A DNA stretch of 19,299 bases, taken from positions 14,997-34,295 of the forward strand of contig DJVQ01000054.1 in assembly GCA_002441265.1 (NCBI GenBank), given 5' to 3'. Source of the stretch: Syntrophaceae bacterium UBA6252. GTDB lineage: Bacteria; Desulfobacterota; Syntrophia; Syntrophales; UBA6807. A program made the position numbers and the translations under genes. This document shows, piece by piece, positions 5,444 to 12,992 of this stretch. How positions within the stretch are numbered: position 1 is the stretch's first letter; each line of letters starts with the position of its first letter. The notes under the pieces were generated by a model. It worked only from the letters and a program-made list of their open reading frames with translations, did not search any database and was not told the origin of the DNA.

Positions 5444-7844
5444 ACGCAGGGGAAAGGAGATCCTCATCCTCGACGGAGCGACGGGAACGGAACTCCAGAA
5501 ACGGGGCATGCCCGCCGGGGTCTGCCCGGAAGCCTGGTGCCTCGACCACCCCGCCATCATCGGGGACGTGCATCGGGAGTACCTGGACGCCGGGTCCGCC
5601 GCGGTCTACACCGCCACCTTCGGCGCGAACCGCCCGAAGCTCGGGGAATACGGGATCACCGACGTCTTCGAGGTCAACCGGAAGCTCGCCCTCCTCGCCC
5701 GGGCCGCCGCCGGCAGGGACGGGCTCGTCGCCGGGGACGTGGGTCCCACGGGACGCTTCATCGAACCCTTCGGGGACCTTCCCTTCGAGGACGCCGTCGC
5801 CGTCTTCCGGGAACAGATCGGCGGCCTCGTCGCGGGGAAAGCGGACTTCATCGTCATCGAAACGATGATCGACATCCAGGAGGCCCGTGCGGCCCTGATC
5901 GCCGCCCGGGAGCTGACGGACGGCTTCGTCATGGTCACCGTCAGCTTCGAGAGGGACGGGAGGAGCCTGAACGGGACGGACCCGGTGACCGCCCTGACGA
6001 CCCTCCAGAGCCTGGGCGCCGACGCGGTGGGCTGCAACTGCTCCGCCGGACCGGCCGAGATGGCACCCTGGATCGCCGCCATGAAACGCCACGCGAGGGT
6101 TCCCCTCGTCGCCAAGCCGAACGCCGGCATGCCCGAGCTTCTCGGGGGCAAAACGGTCTTTCCCATGGGGCCGGAGGCATTCGCCCGCCACGGGAGGGAA
6201 CTCGTCTCCCTGGGGGTCCGTTTCATCGGCGGGTGCTGCGGGTCCACCCCGGAGCACATCCGCGCCCTGGCGGCGGCGACGAAGGGCATGGAACCGCCCC
6301 GTCCCGTCCGGACCGCGCCGGGCGCCGTGAGCTCGGCCCGGAAGACGGTCGTCTTCGAAGACACGGAAGGGCTCATCGTCGTCGGGGAACGGCTGAACCC
6401 CACGGGCAAGAAGGCCCTCCAGCAGGAACTCCGGGAAGGGAAGTGGGCGACGGTACGGACCATGGCCCTGGAGCAGGAGCGGCAGGGCGCCCTTCTCCTG
6501 GACGTGAACGCCGCGGTGCCGGGCGTGGACGAGAAAAGACTCCTTCCGGAGATGGTCTCCTTCCTCGCCCGGACGAGCGAATTGCCGCTGGTCATCGACT
6601 CGTCGGACCCGGAGGCCATCGAAAAGGCGCTTAGGCTTTACCCGGGCAGGGCCCTCCTCAATTCCATCTCCGGGGAATCGGAGAAGCTCCTGAAGATTCT
6701 CCCCGTGGCCGCCCGCTACGGGGCGCCCTTCATCCTCCTTCCTCTGGAGGGGACGGGGGTCCCCGAAACCTCGCGGGAACGGCAGGCGATCGTCCGGAAG
6801 ATCTGGAAAGAGGCCCGGAAATTCGGCTACACCCGGGAAGACCTGATCGTCGACGGGCTCGTCATGACCGTGTCGACCCGTCCCCGGGGGCCCCGGGAAA
6901 CCCTGGAGACCGTCCGCTGGGCGTCGGAATCCTTCCGTTGCCGGACCATCCTGGGGCTTTCCAACGTGTCCTTCGGCCTGCCCGAGCGCAAGTGGCTCAA
7001 CGGGGCCTTTCTCGCCATGGCGGTGGAAAGGGGCGTGAAATTCGTCATCGCCAATCCCGGATCGGAGGAGGTCATGGCCCTGGGGGCCGCCGCGGACACC
7101 CTCCTGGAAAGGGACCGGGAGGCCAGGCGGTACGTGTCCCGTTTTTCCGGAACCGGAACGGAGGAAAAGAAACCCGGTCCCGGGAAGGCCGTGTCCGACG
7201 GCGAGGCGGTCTTCTCGGCCGTTCTCGAAGGACGGGGGGAGGAGATCGTTCCCCTCCTCAAGAAGGCGCTCGGCGGAGGAATCCCCCCGCAGACACTCGT
7301 GGAGCAATCCATGGTCCCCGCCATCAGCCGGGTGGGGGATCTTTTCGAAAAGAGAAAATACTTTTTGCCCCAGCTTCTTTCAAGCGCCGAAACGATGAAG
7401 CGGGGGCTCGCGTTCCTGGAACCGGAGCTTCGGTCGGCGGAGGGCGAAAAGGCGTCCCGGGGGAGGATCGTCATGGCCACCGTCGAGGGGGACATTCACG
7501 ACATCGGGAAAAACATCGTCTCCCTTCTCCTGGGAAACCACGGGTTCGACGTGGTCGATCTCGGAAAGGACGTCGCCGCGGACCGGATCCTGGACGAAAT
7601 CCGGCGGGTCCGGCCCGTTCTTGCGGGCCTGTCCGCCCTCATGACGACGACCATGGTCCGGATGGGAGAGGTGATCCGAAAGGCGAAGGAGAAAGGAATC
7701 GACTGTCCCTTCCTCGTGGGGGGGGCGGTGGTGACGCCGTCCTACGCCGAATCCATCGGGGCACGCTACGCCAGGGACGGCGTGGAAGCCGTCCGGGTGG
7801 CCGAGGAGATTCTCGACCGGCAGCGAAAACCGGAGCGGAAATAG
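5418..7844 (+). CDS. metH: Cobalamin-dependent methionine synthase lacking the activation domain
   Basis: An 808-residue MetH that transfers the methyl group of methyltetrahydrofolate through cobalamin to homocysteine. Domains in order are as follows. Homocysteine-binding barrel, about 1-290, with zinc ligands C208 (GCNCSAG) and C273-C274 (GGCCG). Pterin-binding barrel, about 315-570, with VVGERLNPTG, LLDVNAA and VIDSS. Four-helix cap, about 590-675. B12-binding Rossmann domain, about 680-800, with GDIHDIGKN, where H694 is the lower axial cobalt ligand. E. coli MetH is about 1,227 residues; the missing roughly 400 include the activation domain, supplied here by the preceding overlapping gene. 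The ligand spacing resembles the short Thermotoga-type enzyme (recalled). It ends seven bases from the convergent aminotransferase. Confidence 0.95.
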   Translation: MKRKKAILERRGKEILILDGATGTELQKRGMPAGVCPEAWCLDHPAIIGDVHREYLDAGSAAVYTATFGANRPKLGEYGITDVFEVNRKLALLARAAAGRDGLVAGDVGPTGRFIEPFGDLPFEDAVAVFREQIGGLVAGKADFIVIETMIDIQEARAALIAARELTDGFVMVTVSFERDGRSLNGTDPVTALTTLQSLGADAVGCNCSAGPAEMAPWIAAMKRHARVPLVAKPNAGMPELLGGKTVFPMGPEAFARHGRELVSLGVRFIGGCCGSTPEHIRALAAATKGMEPPRPVRTAPGAVSSARKTVVFEDTEGLIVVGERLNPTGKKALQQELREGKWATVRTMALEQERQGALLLDVNAAVPGVDEKRLLPEMVSFLARTSELPLVIDSSDPEAIEKALRLYPGRALLNSISGESEKLLKILPVAARYGAPFILLPLEGTGVPETSRERQAIVRKIWKEARKFGYTREDLIVDGLVMTVSTRPRGPRETLETVRWASESFRCRTILGLSNVSFGLPERKWLNGAFLAMAVERGVKFVIANPGSEEVMALGAAADTLLERDREARRYVSRFSGTGTEEKKPGPGKAVSDGEAVFSAVLEGRGEEIVPLLKKALGGGIPPQTLVEQSMVPAISRVGDLFEKRKYFLPQLLSSAETMKRGLAFLEPELRSAEGEKASRGRIVMATVEGDIHDIGKNIVSLLLGNHGFDVVDLGKDVAADRILDEIRRVRPVLAGLSALMTTTMVRMGEVIRKAKEKGIDCPFLVGGAVVTPSYAESIGARYARDGVEAVRVAEEILDRQRKPERK

Positions 7845-7851
7845 AAACGGT

Positions 7852-9162
7852 TCAGTGCACCTTCGTCGACTCGATGTACTCGACGATTTTCTCGGCGATG
7901 ATTTTCACCGTTTCCTCGAATTTCCCCTCGTCCTTCTCGAGAAGGGTGATCCGGAATCCCGGCATGTGGGTGAAGAAGGACGTGAGGGGAACCACGCAGA
8001 TCCCCGTGGCGCCGAGCAGATAATAGACGAACCGCTTGTCGTTTTCGATCTTGCAGTCCACGATTTTTTCCACGAAATCCCGGATGGGCGCCTTTTCGAT
8101 GTGGAGTTTCTGCCGCTCGTTGATGGCCGCCTCGTTGAAGACCACGGTCATGTAAAAGGCCCCGTTCGTCCGGTTCACCACGATGTACGGAACGTCCCGG
8201 AAGATATTGTAGGCGATGTTGGACAGTTTCTCGTAGTGGACGATCCTTTTGTCCAGGTACCCCCGGTACTCGGGATGGCTCATGAGCCGCGGGATGGCGA
8301 GCTGGGGAAGCGTGGTCGAGCAGACCTCGGCCATCTTCTGGGCCAGGATGGCGTTGACGTACCGCTCGAAGGAGGGGTCCTTGTCGGCGTTGTACACCTC
8401 GATCCATCCGCACCGGGCGCCGGGCCACGGAAATTCCTTGGAAATCCCCTTCATGCTGAAGCCGGGAACGTCCCCGATGATGTCGGACAGGGGAACGGAT
8501 TCCTGGCCGTTGTAAACGATGTTGCGATAGATCTCGTCGAAGACGACGAAAAGGTCGTTCTCTTTCGCGATCCGCATGATCTTGTTCAGGGTTTCCCGGG
8601 GATAGACGAATCCCGTCGGGTTGTCCGGGTTGATCACCAGGACACCGACGATGGTCCGGTGGCTTTTCACCTTCCGCTCGAGTTCCGCCAGGTCGGGCTG
8701 CCAGTTCCGGTAGGGATTCATCCGGTACGTGTTGGCGGGGAAGGAGGCGTGGTGCACCTCCGCCAGAAAGTGGGTCGAGTACGTGGGCTCGGGCATGATG
8801 ATCCGGGCGTCCACCCGGATGGCGCTGTACGCCCTGGCGATGGCGTCCCCCAGGCCGTTGAAGAAGATGATGTCATCCTTCGTGATCTTGACCCGGCCCC
8901 GCTGGTTGACCTGCTCCGCCAGGAATTCCCGGGTGGCGTCCACCCCCTTCGTCGGGGAATAGGCGTAGGAACTGTCTTCCCGGAGGATCTCGATCAGGCT
9001 TTCCTTCATCCAGTCCGGGATTTTCTCCCCCTTGTGGACGGGATCGCCGATATTTTTCCACACCACCTTGACGCCGCACTTCTCCAGTCTGTTGGCAACA
9101 CCGACGATATTCCTGATTTCATAGGTCAGGCTGTTGCCGCTTTTCGCGATATCGAATCTCAT
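7852..9162 (-). CDS. Class I/II PLP-dependent aminotransferase
   Basis: A 436-residue fold-type I aminotransferase in the aspartate/alanine aminotransferase superfamily. Counting from the ATG at 9162, the landmarks are N181 in NPDNPTG, D209 and Y212 in VVFDEIY, the PLP-binding K242 in GISKEFPWPGARCGW, and R250 in the same segment, which positions the cofactor phosphate. The substrate cannot be read from sequence; alanine, aspartate or aromatic amino acids are all possible. I chose ATG 9162 because the longer reading begins with TTG at 9186 without a ribosome site. A TGAATC/GATTCA inverted repeat flanks the bases between the two, and its second arm touches the start codon. The gene stands alone on the minus strand, convergent with metH, with no clear promoter consensus upstream. 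Confidence 0.9.
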   Translation of the reverse strand: MRFDIAKSGNSLTYEIRNIVGVANRLEKCGVKVVWKNIGDPVHKGEKIPDWMKESLIEILREDSSYAYSPTKGVDATREFLAEQVNQRGRVKITKDDIIFFNGLGDAIARAYSAIRVDARIIMPEPTYSTHFLAEVHHASFPANTYRMNPYRNWQPDLAELERKVKSHRTIVGVLVINPDNPTGFVYPRETLNKIMRIAKENDLFVVFDEIYRNIVYNGQESVPLSDIIGDVPGFSMKGISKEFPWPGARCGWIEVYNADKDPSFERYVNAILAQKMAEVCSTTLPQLAIPRLMSHPEYRGYLDKRIVHYEKLSNIAYNIFRDVPYIVVNRTNGAFYMTVVFNEAAINERQKLHIEKAPIRDFVEKIVDCKIENDKRFVYYLLGATGICVVPLTSFFTHMPGFRITLLEKDEGKFEETVKIIAEKIVEYIESTKVH

Positions 9163-9273
9163 GAATCCGTAACCATCCTGATTCAAGTTATTTAAATCAT
9201 GATCCCTAATATAAAACAGGGAAAATATCTACCATTTTTTTTCGGGAACGGCGCGGTACCCGGCACTCCTCCC

Positions 9274-9302
9274 TTGACAGTCCCGGGGGCCTTCTTTATA
9301 TT
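9274..9302 (+). promoter_or_regulatory. Strong sigma-70-type promoter for the GNAT/M20 pair
   Basis: TTGACA (9274-9279) and TATATT (9297-9302) are 17 bases apart, close to the housekeeping consensus, and would start transcription near 9309, about 35 bases before the GNAT start. No operator-like palindrome overlaps it, so expression may be constitutive. Confidence 0.8.
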
Positions 9303-9343
9303 GATCGGAAAAATCATATCATTCGAGGAGTTCCAAACATTTC

Positions 9344-9904
9344 ATGAAAAACAGGGAAAGCGACGATCCAGGAAGTCGCAGGAAAAAACCGGAAATCACC
9401 CTACGGGAAATGGAAATCGACGACATCGCGCACGTTTTTCATCTCGGCGAAAAGCTCTTCAAGGCGCAGGAAGTGCCGAACCTTTACCGGACCTGGGACG
9501 ACTTCGAGGTGATCCAACTGTACCAGAGCGACCCGGAACTGTGTTTCGTCGCGGAGGAGGAGGAAACGGGAAAGCTCGTCGGATTCGTCCTCGGAACGAC
9601 GGTGACGAAAAGCCACTCCGCCTGGAAATACGGCCTCATGGTCTGGCTCGGCATCGACCCGGCGTACCGCAGGTACGCCATCGCGACGAAGCTCTTCCAC
9701 CAGCTCACGGACGTCATGCTCCAGGAGGGCGTCCGGATGCTCCTCGTCGACACCGAGGCGGACAACCTGGAAGCGCTTCATTTCTTCCGGAAACTCGGCT
9801 TCGGGAGCCCCCAGGAGCACCTGTACCTCACCCTCAATCTCGCCGCCAAGCTCAAGCAATTGAAGGAGAAGGCGAACGGAAAAACGAGACCCAATGACCG
9901 CTGA
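9344..9904 (+). CDS. GNAT-family N-acetyltransferase
   Basis: A 186-residue protein with the GNAT fold from about residue 18 to 165. Motif A is WLGIDPAYRRYAIATKLF, and motif B ends in ALHFFRKLGF with YL nearby, as in RimI-like enzymes. The acetyl-CoA pyrophosphate loop usually reads Q/R-x-x-G-x-G/A; here it is RRYAIA, with the first glycine replaced by tyrosine-alanine, so cofactor binding may be altered though not excluded. The N-terminal 17 residues are charged and probably flexible. GAGGAG lies 13 bases upstream of the ATG, rather far. The last 11 bases overlap the M20 gene, so both proteins are made together. The acceptor (amino acid, protein N terminus, peptide or small amine) is unknown. 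Confidence 0.85.
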   Translation: MKNRESDDPGSRRKKPEITLREMEIDDIAHVFHLGEKLFKAQEVPNLYRTWDDFEVIQLYQSDPELCFVAEEEETGKLVGFVLGTTVTKSHSAWKYGLMVWLGIDPAYRRYAIATKLFHQLTDVMLQEGVRMLLVDTEADNLEALHFFRKLGFGSPQEHLYLTLNLAAKLKQLKEKANGKTRPNDR

Positions 9905-11009
9905 ACTCTTTACAGCCGTCCAGCGCCCGCGCCTCCGGAAGCTGGTCCGCCGGCTCATCGACATCTACAGCCCCTCGGGCAAGGAGGAGGAGATTCTGGC
10001 CTACCTCTCCGGCTACCTGAAGCGGAGCGGCCTTCCCGTCACCCGGCAGGAAGTGGACGACAGCCGGTACAATCTCCTCGTAATCCCGCCGGACATGGAC
10101 ATCCGCATGGTCTTCGTCGGCCACCTGGACACGGTTTCCGCTTACGACTTGGACAGCTACGAGTACGAGGAGGAGAACGACGAGATCTTCGGGCTCGGGG
10201 CGGCGGACATGAAAGGCGGCTGCGCCGCCATGATCGAGGCGTATCTGGGCGCCCACGAGCGTCTACGGGGGAGGCTTCCCGTCGCGCTCGCCCTCGTGGT
10301 GGGCGAGGAAGAGGAGGGGGACGGGGCGCAGGAACTGGTCCGGGATTATCATTTCCCCTGGGCGGTCATCGCCGAGCCCACCGATCTTCGGCCATGCCTG
10401 GGCGAGTACGGCTACATCGAGACGCAGGTCGTCACGGGAGGAAAGAGAAAACACGCCTCCCTGGCCAGCCCCGGGCAGAGTCCCGTGGAAACCCTGCTGC
10501 GGATCCTCATCGAGTTTTCCCGTTACCACGAGGAGAAACGGCCCGAGCTGATTTACAATATCCGGGACCTTTTCAGCTCCCCCGAGGGCTTCGTCGTGCC
10601 GGACCGGTGCGAGGCATGGATCGACTCCCACCTGCCGCCGGACGCTCCCATCGGAGACATCACCCTGGAGCTGGAAGAAATCGTCGAAAAGTATCGGCAA
10701 AAGCATCCCCACCCCGACCTGTCCCTCCGTTTCACGACCCTTCACGGCGGGTTCTCCCTGCCCGAGAAGGGCCCCGTCGTGGACAGCCTCAGACAGGCCT
10801 TCATGGTCCATTCCCTTCCCTGGCAACCGGAAGTCTTCCGGAGCCATTCGGACGCGAACATTCTGTGGGAGGCGGGGGTGAAGCCCATCATTCTGGGTCC
10901 GGGACAACTGGAGAAGGCCCATGCCCCCGAGGAATCCATCTCCTTTGTCCAGACCTGCCTCGCCGCCGAGCTTTTTCACGACATGATGGTATCCATGGTA
11001 TCGCAGTAA
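9894..11009 (+). CDS. M20-family metallohydrolase (ArgE/DapE-type deacylase)
   Basis: A 371-residue zinc hydrolase of the acetylornithine deacetylase / succinyl-diaminopimelate desuccinylase family. The metal site is complete: H77 and the adjacent acid D79 (GHLDTV), bridging D105 (GLGAADMKGG), E138-E139 as catalytic base and ligand (VVGEEEEG), E161 (IAEPT) and H343 (KAHAPEES). The dimerisation-lid histidine is probably H187 in GGKRKHASLASPG, an unusual version of the G-x-x-H-S/A-x-x-P segment. The family removes N-acyl groups from amino acids or cleaves dipeptides; the true substrate cannot be named. The start overlaps the GNAT gene by 11 bases and the pair ends in an intrinsic terminator. 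A LysK-like or peptidase role is possible instead of ArgE. Confidence 0.9.
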   Translation: MTAELFTAVQRPRLRKLVRRLIDIYSPSGKEEEILAYLSGYLKRSGLPVTRQEVDDSRYNLLVIPPDMDIRMVFVGHLDTVSAYDLDSYEYEEENDEIFGLGAADMKGGCAAMIEAYLGAHERLRGRLPVALALVVGEEEEGDGAQELVRDYHFPWAVIAEPTDLRPCLGEYGYIETQVVTGGKRKHASLASPGQSPVETLLRILIEFSRYHEEKRPELIYNIRDLFSSPEGFVVPDRCEAWIDSHLPPDAPIGDITLELEEIVEKYRQKHPHPDLSLRFTTLHGGFSLPEKGPVVDSLRQAFMVHSLPWQPEVFRSHSDANILWEAGVKPIILGPGQLEKAHAPEESISFVQTCLAAELFHDMMVSMVSQ

Positions 11010-11011
11010 CA

Positions 11012-11038
11012 CGCCGGAAGCCCCGCCGGCGGTTTTTT
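11012..11038 (+). terminator. Rho-independent terminator after the M20 gene
   Basis: CGCCGG (11012-11017) pairs perfectly with CCGGCG (11026-11031) across an 8-base loop, followed by G and six Ts. It begins two bases after the M20 stop codon and ends two bases before the TTGACA of the next promoter, so termination and new initiation are back to back. Confidence 0.85.
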
Positions 11039-11039
11039 C

Positions 11040-11068
11040 TTGACAGAAAAGTAACTTTTTCCTAAGAA
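11040..11068 (+). promoter_or_regulatory. Putative ddh promoter
   Basis: A consensus TTGACA (11040-11045) lies directly after the upstream terminator. At the best spacing, 17 bases, the -10 is TAAGAA (11063-11068), a weak match. Transcription would start near 11075 and leave a leader of about 235 bases before ddh. The weak -10 might mean a need for an activator, or the site may be only part of the control. Confidence 0.5.
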
Positions 11069-11307
11069 CTCCCATTCAATGACAAACCCGGAAAAGCTCC
11101 GGGCAACGGGTCCTCGAACGGCAAGGGACACGCTCCGGAGCCGCGGCCCCCGACGCCCGGGATCCTTGCGTGCCGGGGACGCGCCGCAGGGAAGAGCGAT
11201 GCGGGACAGCGCGGTCCACGAACTTTTTTTTCGAAGCCGCCGTTCGAAGGCATGTTGTGACGGCATCCGTTCCACGGGGGCGTGAATCTCAAAAGAAAGG
11301 AAGGAAA
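11069..11307 (+). other. Structured leader of ddh, possible cis-acting RNA
   Basis: No supported gene lies here. The stretch holds several paired elements: a perfect 6-bp hairpin CCCGGA/TCCGGG (11087-11103), the palindrome GCTCCGGAGC (11132-11141), a bulged stem CCCCG-ACGC/GCGT-CGGGG (11148-11178), a run of eight Ts (11224-11231), and TTCGAA repeated at 11230-11235 and 11243-11248, which can pair across a 7-base loop. This could be an attenuator or metabolite-sensing leader, but I do not recognise a lysine or other known riboswitch core. GC-rich DNA pairs easily by chance. Confidence 0.35.
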
Positions 11308-12291
11308 ATGAGAAAAATCCGGATCGGCATCGTTGGCTACGGCAACGTGGGAAAGGCGGTCGAACAGGCGGTTCGGCAGAACACGGACATGGATCTCGCG
11401 GTCATCCTGACCCGGAGGGACCCCGCATCGATAACGCCCCCCACCCCCGGCGTCGCCGTCGACGGGCTGGACCGGGCGGCGCAATACACGGACCGGATCG
11501 ACGTGGCCGTCCTTTGCGGGGGCTCGGCGACCGATCTTCCCGAACAGGGCCCCCGGATGGCCGCCCTCTTCAACACCGTGGACAGCTACGACACCCACGC
11601 GCGGATCCCCGAATATTTCAGGGAGGTCGACGGGGCGGCGGTGAATGCGGGAAAGACGGCCGTCATCTCGACGGGCTGGGATCCCGGCCTTTTCTCCCTT
11701 CTCAGGGTCATCGAGGAAGCGGTCCTGCCTTCGGGAACGGCCTACACCTTCTGGGGGCCCGGCGTGAGCCAGGGACACTCGGACGCCATCCGGCGCGTCA
11801 AGGGCGTCCTGGACGGCAGGCAGTACACCCTTCCCATCGAGAAGGCCGTCGAGAGGGTCCGTTCCGGGGAGGAGCCGGCGCTCACCGCCAGGGAAAAACA
11901 TCTCCGGGACTGCTACGTCGTCGCCGAAGAGGGGGCGGATCTGGATCGAATCCGCCGGGAAATCGAAACCATGCCCAATTATTTCTCCGATTACGACACA
12001 AAGGTGACCTTCATTTCCCAGGAGGAAATGAACCGGAAACACGGAAAGATGCCCCACGGCGGCTTCGTCATGCGGACGGGCAGGACGGGGGACGGCAGCG
12101 GCCATGCCGTCGAATTCAGCCTCAGGCTGGAAAGCAATCCGGCGTTCACGGCAAGCGTTCTTCTGGCCTACGCCCGTGCGGCGCACCGGCTGAACGCGGA
12201 AGGGATCACCGGCGCGAAAACGGTCTTCGACATCGCCCCCGCTTACCTTTCCCCCAGGACGGCGGAGGAACTGCGGAAGGACCAGCTGTAA
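11308..12291 (+). CDS. ddh: meso-Diaminopimelate D-dehydrogenase
   Basis: A 327-residue NADPH-dependent enzyme that makes meso-diaminopimelate from tetrahydrodipicolinate and ammonia in one step, replacing four steps of the acyl pathways to lysine and peptidoglycan. The Rossmann loop is G10-YGNVG (10-15), and DVAVLCGGSATDLPEQ, VDSYDTHARIPEYF, ISTGWDPGLFSL, WGPGVSQGHSDAIRRVKGV and MPHGGFVMRTG are segments characteristic of Ddh. The length matches the roughly 320-residue family. The ATG at 11308 follows AAGGAAGGAAA; longer readings of this frame run into low-complexity leader and are rejected. No other dap gene is nearby, so it appears to be controlled on its own. The family is scattered among bacteria, which often suggests transfer, but base composition here resembles the neighbours. 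Confidence 0.93.
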   Translation: MRKIRIGIVGYGNVGKAVEQAVRQNTDMDLAVILTRRDPASITPPTPGVAVDGLDRAAQYTDRIDVAVLCGGSATDLPEQGPRMAALFNTVDSYDTHARIPEYFREVDGAAVNAGKTAVISTGWDPGLFSLLRVIEEAVLPSGTAYTFWGPGVSQGHSDAIRRVKGVLDGRQYTLPIEKAVERVRSGEEPALTAREKHLRDCYVVAEEGADLDRIRREIETMPNYFSDYDTKVTFISQEEMNRKHGKMPHGGFVMRTGRTGDGSGHAVEFSLRLESNPAFTASVLLAYARAAHRLNAEGITGAKTVFDIAPAYLSPRTAEELRKDQL

Positions 12292-12316
12292 GAATTCCCG
12301 ACCGGGTGGAAATCCT

Positions 12317-12346
12317 TTGCAAATCCCGGGGTCCATCCTGTAGAAT
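12317..12346 (+). promoter_or_regulatory. Possible promoter for the SCP2-like/ADH/AOR set
   Basis: TTGCAA (12317-12322) and TAGAAT (12341-12346) are 18 bases apart in the ddh-downstream gap, about 45 bases before the next start. No terminator separates it from ddh, so read-through from ddh is possible too. Confidence 0.45.
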
Positions 12347-12394
12347 AAGAGCCGTGCATTCATATCCGGCGGGGTGCCCCGGGGGGGATCGTTC

Positions 12395-12979
12395 GTGGAA
12401 ACGGCGTTGCGGAAAGGGTTCAGAAAATTCAGGGGATTGCCCTGGACGCTGAAACTCTGTTCGTGGGGCAAGTACCGGTATCTCGACTTTCTGCTTTCCG
12501 TCCTCGCCGCCGCCTTCGAAGCGGCCTCCGTCCGCGTCCCCGAACTGCGGGAGGAACTCGCCTCCTGGGAGGAGGGCAGGACCTTCGCCCTGGGGGTGCT
12601 CCCCAAAGGCCCGGCCATCACACTGGTCCGGGAGGACGGCCGCGTCCGGTATCTCGGAAAAGGACTCCGCTCCCCCCGGGTTTCCTTCCTCTTCAAGAAT
12701 CTCGATGCCGCCCTTCCCGTCTTCTCCGGACTCATGGGATCCCATCATGCCGTCGCGGAAAGCCGGATCCTCGTCAACGGCAGCATTTCCGGCGCCATGG
12801 AACTGAGCCGGGCGCTCATCTCGGTGGAAACTCATCTGTTCCCGGGTTTCATCCTGAAGAGAATCCTCAAACGTCCCCCCCCTTTCGATTTCAGGCGCCT
12901 GATCCTGAGAGGGAAGGTCTGGGGGGCCGTGGCCTGCATCCTGGTCCGCCGGGGATTCGGGAGAAAAACCCCTCCATGA
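12395..12979 (+). CDS. SCP2-like small protein next to ADH and AOR
   Basis: A 194-residue protein without a recognised catalytic motif. The centre (about 60-150: FALGVLPKGPAITLVRED, VSFLFKNLDAALPVFSGLMG, ILVNGSISGAMELSRALISVETHL) has the strand/helix rhythm of sterol-carrier-protein-2-like domains, which bind acyl chains or other hydrophobic ligands; this is a resemblance, not proof. No signal peptide is visible; the C terminus is basic with a short hydrophobic run (WGAVACILVRRGF). The GTG at 12395 follows a G-rich stretch; a GTG at 12374 would add seven residues. It lies 13 bases before the iron alcohol dehydrogenase and probably shares its transcript, so it might carry or present a hydrophobic acid, aldehyde or acyl group to the two enzymes. 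That role is inference. Confidence 0.65.
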   Translation: METALRKGFRKFRGLPWTLKLCSWGKYRYLDFLLSVLAAAFEAASVRVPELREELASWEEGRTFALGVLPKGPAITLVREDGRVRYLGKGLRSPRVSFLFKNLDAALPVFSGLMGSHHAVAESRILVNGSISGAMELSRALISVETHLFPGFILKRILKRPPPFDFRRLILRGKVWGAVACILVRRGFGRKTPP

Positions 12980-12992
12980 AAGGAAGGACGAC

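Noticed and set aside
11079..11285. 68-codon open frame in the ddh leader
   Set aside because: There is no ribosome site before its ATG, the product is arginine-rich low-complexity sequence with no recognisable motif, and it overlaps the paired elements. A leader peptide cannot be ruled out but is not supported.
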